64,000 nt of DNA from Brienomyrus brachyistius (lineage: Eukaryota > Chordata > Actinopteri > Osteoglossiformes > Mormyridae). Of this stretch, positions 62,795 to 64,000 are shown one piece after another; within the stretch, counting starts at the first letter, position 1, and each line of letters begins with the position of its first letter. Position numbers and translations under genes: made by a program. The notes under the pieces are model-generated. The model saw only the letters and a program-made list of their open reading frames with translations. It ran no database searches and had not been told where the DNA came from. Location: contig NC_064536.1 of NCBI RefSeq assembly GCF_023856365.1, positions 38,432,776-38,496,775 on the forward strand. The letters run 5' to 3'.

Positions 62795-64000
62795 AACATT
62801 ATTTGTACAGGACTGATTAGGTCTCAATCTTTTTGATCCATATAAGCGGTTGATTGATATAACTGTTAACGCTATAAGAAATTTCCATTGTATTTGTTCT
62901 TCATACGGGTGGCAACAATGGCGTTCCATACACTTTCAACTTATGTAGGTGTGAAATAATGGCGCCTCTAGGCTAGAGGTTAAGACGTTTTGGCCCAGGT
63001 GGCCTTTCATACTGATGGCCTTCCATACGTTAAGGTGCATTCTATGTGTATACTGCCTGTCAAAATTCATGTGTTTTTGACCAGTTTGGCGTTATCAAAG
63101 TTCCCATATTTATTCCAGGTTGTAACAATTAAACTATCATCATACACATTACAATACATTTAGCGTAAGTATAGGACATCTCCACCGTTTTCATCTGGCT
63201 TAGATTTAAGTTCTAAAAACCAAAATATAAGCACATAATGTGTGCTGTCATTTTGTATTATAGAAAATAGGAAATACAAGAAGTTGAGTTTTAACCTACA
63301 TGTAAACGTACATGTACCTTGTAGAGTAATTTGCAGGCATACTTCATCATCCTAGGAAAAATTAGCATTGTATAAATATGCAGTATTACGAAAGTTTACG
63401 TATTGTCTTAAAGTTATGAATATCTACAGTAATATTGTCTGGGACGTATGATCATACATACTCATACGTGTCATGACTGAGAGATAACTCACGCCTTATC
63501 CACAGGTATGAAACGGCATTTTGTTAAGTATTTGATTGCAGCTTCTTTGCGTGATCATGAGGAGCTACACTAGTGATGGGATTTCTGACTCTTTTTACTG
63601 AGTTCAGCAATAAGAGCTGCCTCTTTGAGCTCTCAAACACCAGTTCTTCATTTAGTACCACTTCTGGCTTTTATAATTGAGGCAAAATGCTTTGACCTAC
63701 GACTGATATATGTGCAGGTATATCACTTAAATTATTCAGTATACTTAAAGCCTACCGAACCTTATAATTTCCAGAATGCCAGAATTTGGTATTGAAACGG
63801 TAATGGGAAAACATCATTCAAAGTAATACCAACTTTGGTCAGCTGGCTGGTGAGATTATTAATTTGAGACAAGTCTGCACAAGCATTTACGTCTGTGTAA
63901 CAGTTTTACTAACTTGTAAATAAGTCCATAGGGTCTGCAAATTACCCCAAGGCTTTTCATGCCAGTTAGATGCGTATGGAACAAAAACACTCAATGCCTA
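62795..64000. other. AT-rich DNA, no gene; possible hAT-like end at 63568
   Basis: No coherent frame is seen. At 63568-63640 CACTAGTGATGGGATTTCTG, then GAGCTGCCTCTTTGAGCTCTC resembles terminal sequence of fish hAT-type non-autonomous elements, but only one end is visible. Confidence 0.35.

Overview
This window looks like nuclear DNA of a ray-finned (teleost-type) fish. It holds no prokaryotic gene organisation. It carries Tc1/mariner elements of several families, a PIF-Harbinger element, 3' ends of LINEs, tRNA-derived SINEs with a GGATG-type tail, and short candidate exons bordered by GT...AG splice signals. Everything here was read by eye; family names come from recognised motifs, not from a database search.

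Region 1 (1-28,357) is one uninterrupted satellite array on the plus strand, and it continues off the left edge. The 543-bp monomer has two halves. One is an AT-rich 222-bp half carrying a 73-codon open frame. The other is a GC-rich 321-bp half built of 34-bp subrepeats. I count 53 AT-rich halves; 45 keep the frame and 8 carry the same 2-bp deletion. Some monomers are exactly 34 bp short. The array shows mosaic higher-order duplications with shifts of 5,396, 3,767, 1,084 and 1,086 bp. Because 543 is 181 codons, all full monomers share one reading frame. The protein resembles nothing I recognise. The array ends at 28,357 against a degenerate second copy of the frame's C-terminal coding segment, followed by AT-rich DNA with a polyadenylation signal. 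This could be the founder locus.

Region 2 (28.4-46 kb) is a patchwork of old repeats: a composite repeat block with internal duplications, an 18-bp-type minisatellite, LINE 3' fragments, two oppositely oriented relics of one Tc1 family, two inverted copies of another repeat, a small MITE-like element and a common fish interspersed repeat. A possible antisense LTR and a possible terminal exon with a membrane segment are weaker calls.

Region 3 (46-51.2 kb) is the best candidate for host genes. It holds a minus-strand first exon with two CCAAT boxes and a GTGAGT donor (46.2 kb), a minus-strand three-exon gene ending in a Cys/His-rich module (47.9-49.2 kb), and a plus-strand signal-peptide exon (50.9 kb). 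The leader exon and its upstream region occur again, decayed, at 59.0-59.6 kb.

Region 4 (51.2-64 kb) is again dominated by mobile DNA. A Tc1 relic sits just behind the leader exon. A Tc1 element with about 286-bp inverted repeats and an internally deleted but open transposase is nested inside an older Tc1. A Harbinger element has a Myb-like frame cut by a SINE that has a clean 13-bp target-site duplication. Older SINE relics and unassigned AT-rich DNA fill the rest.
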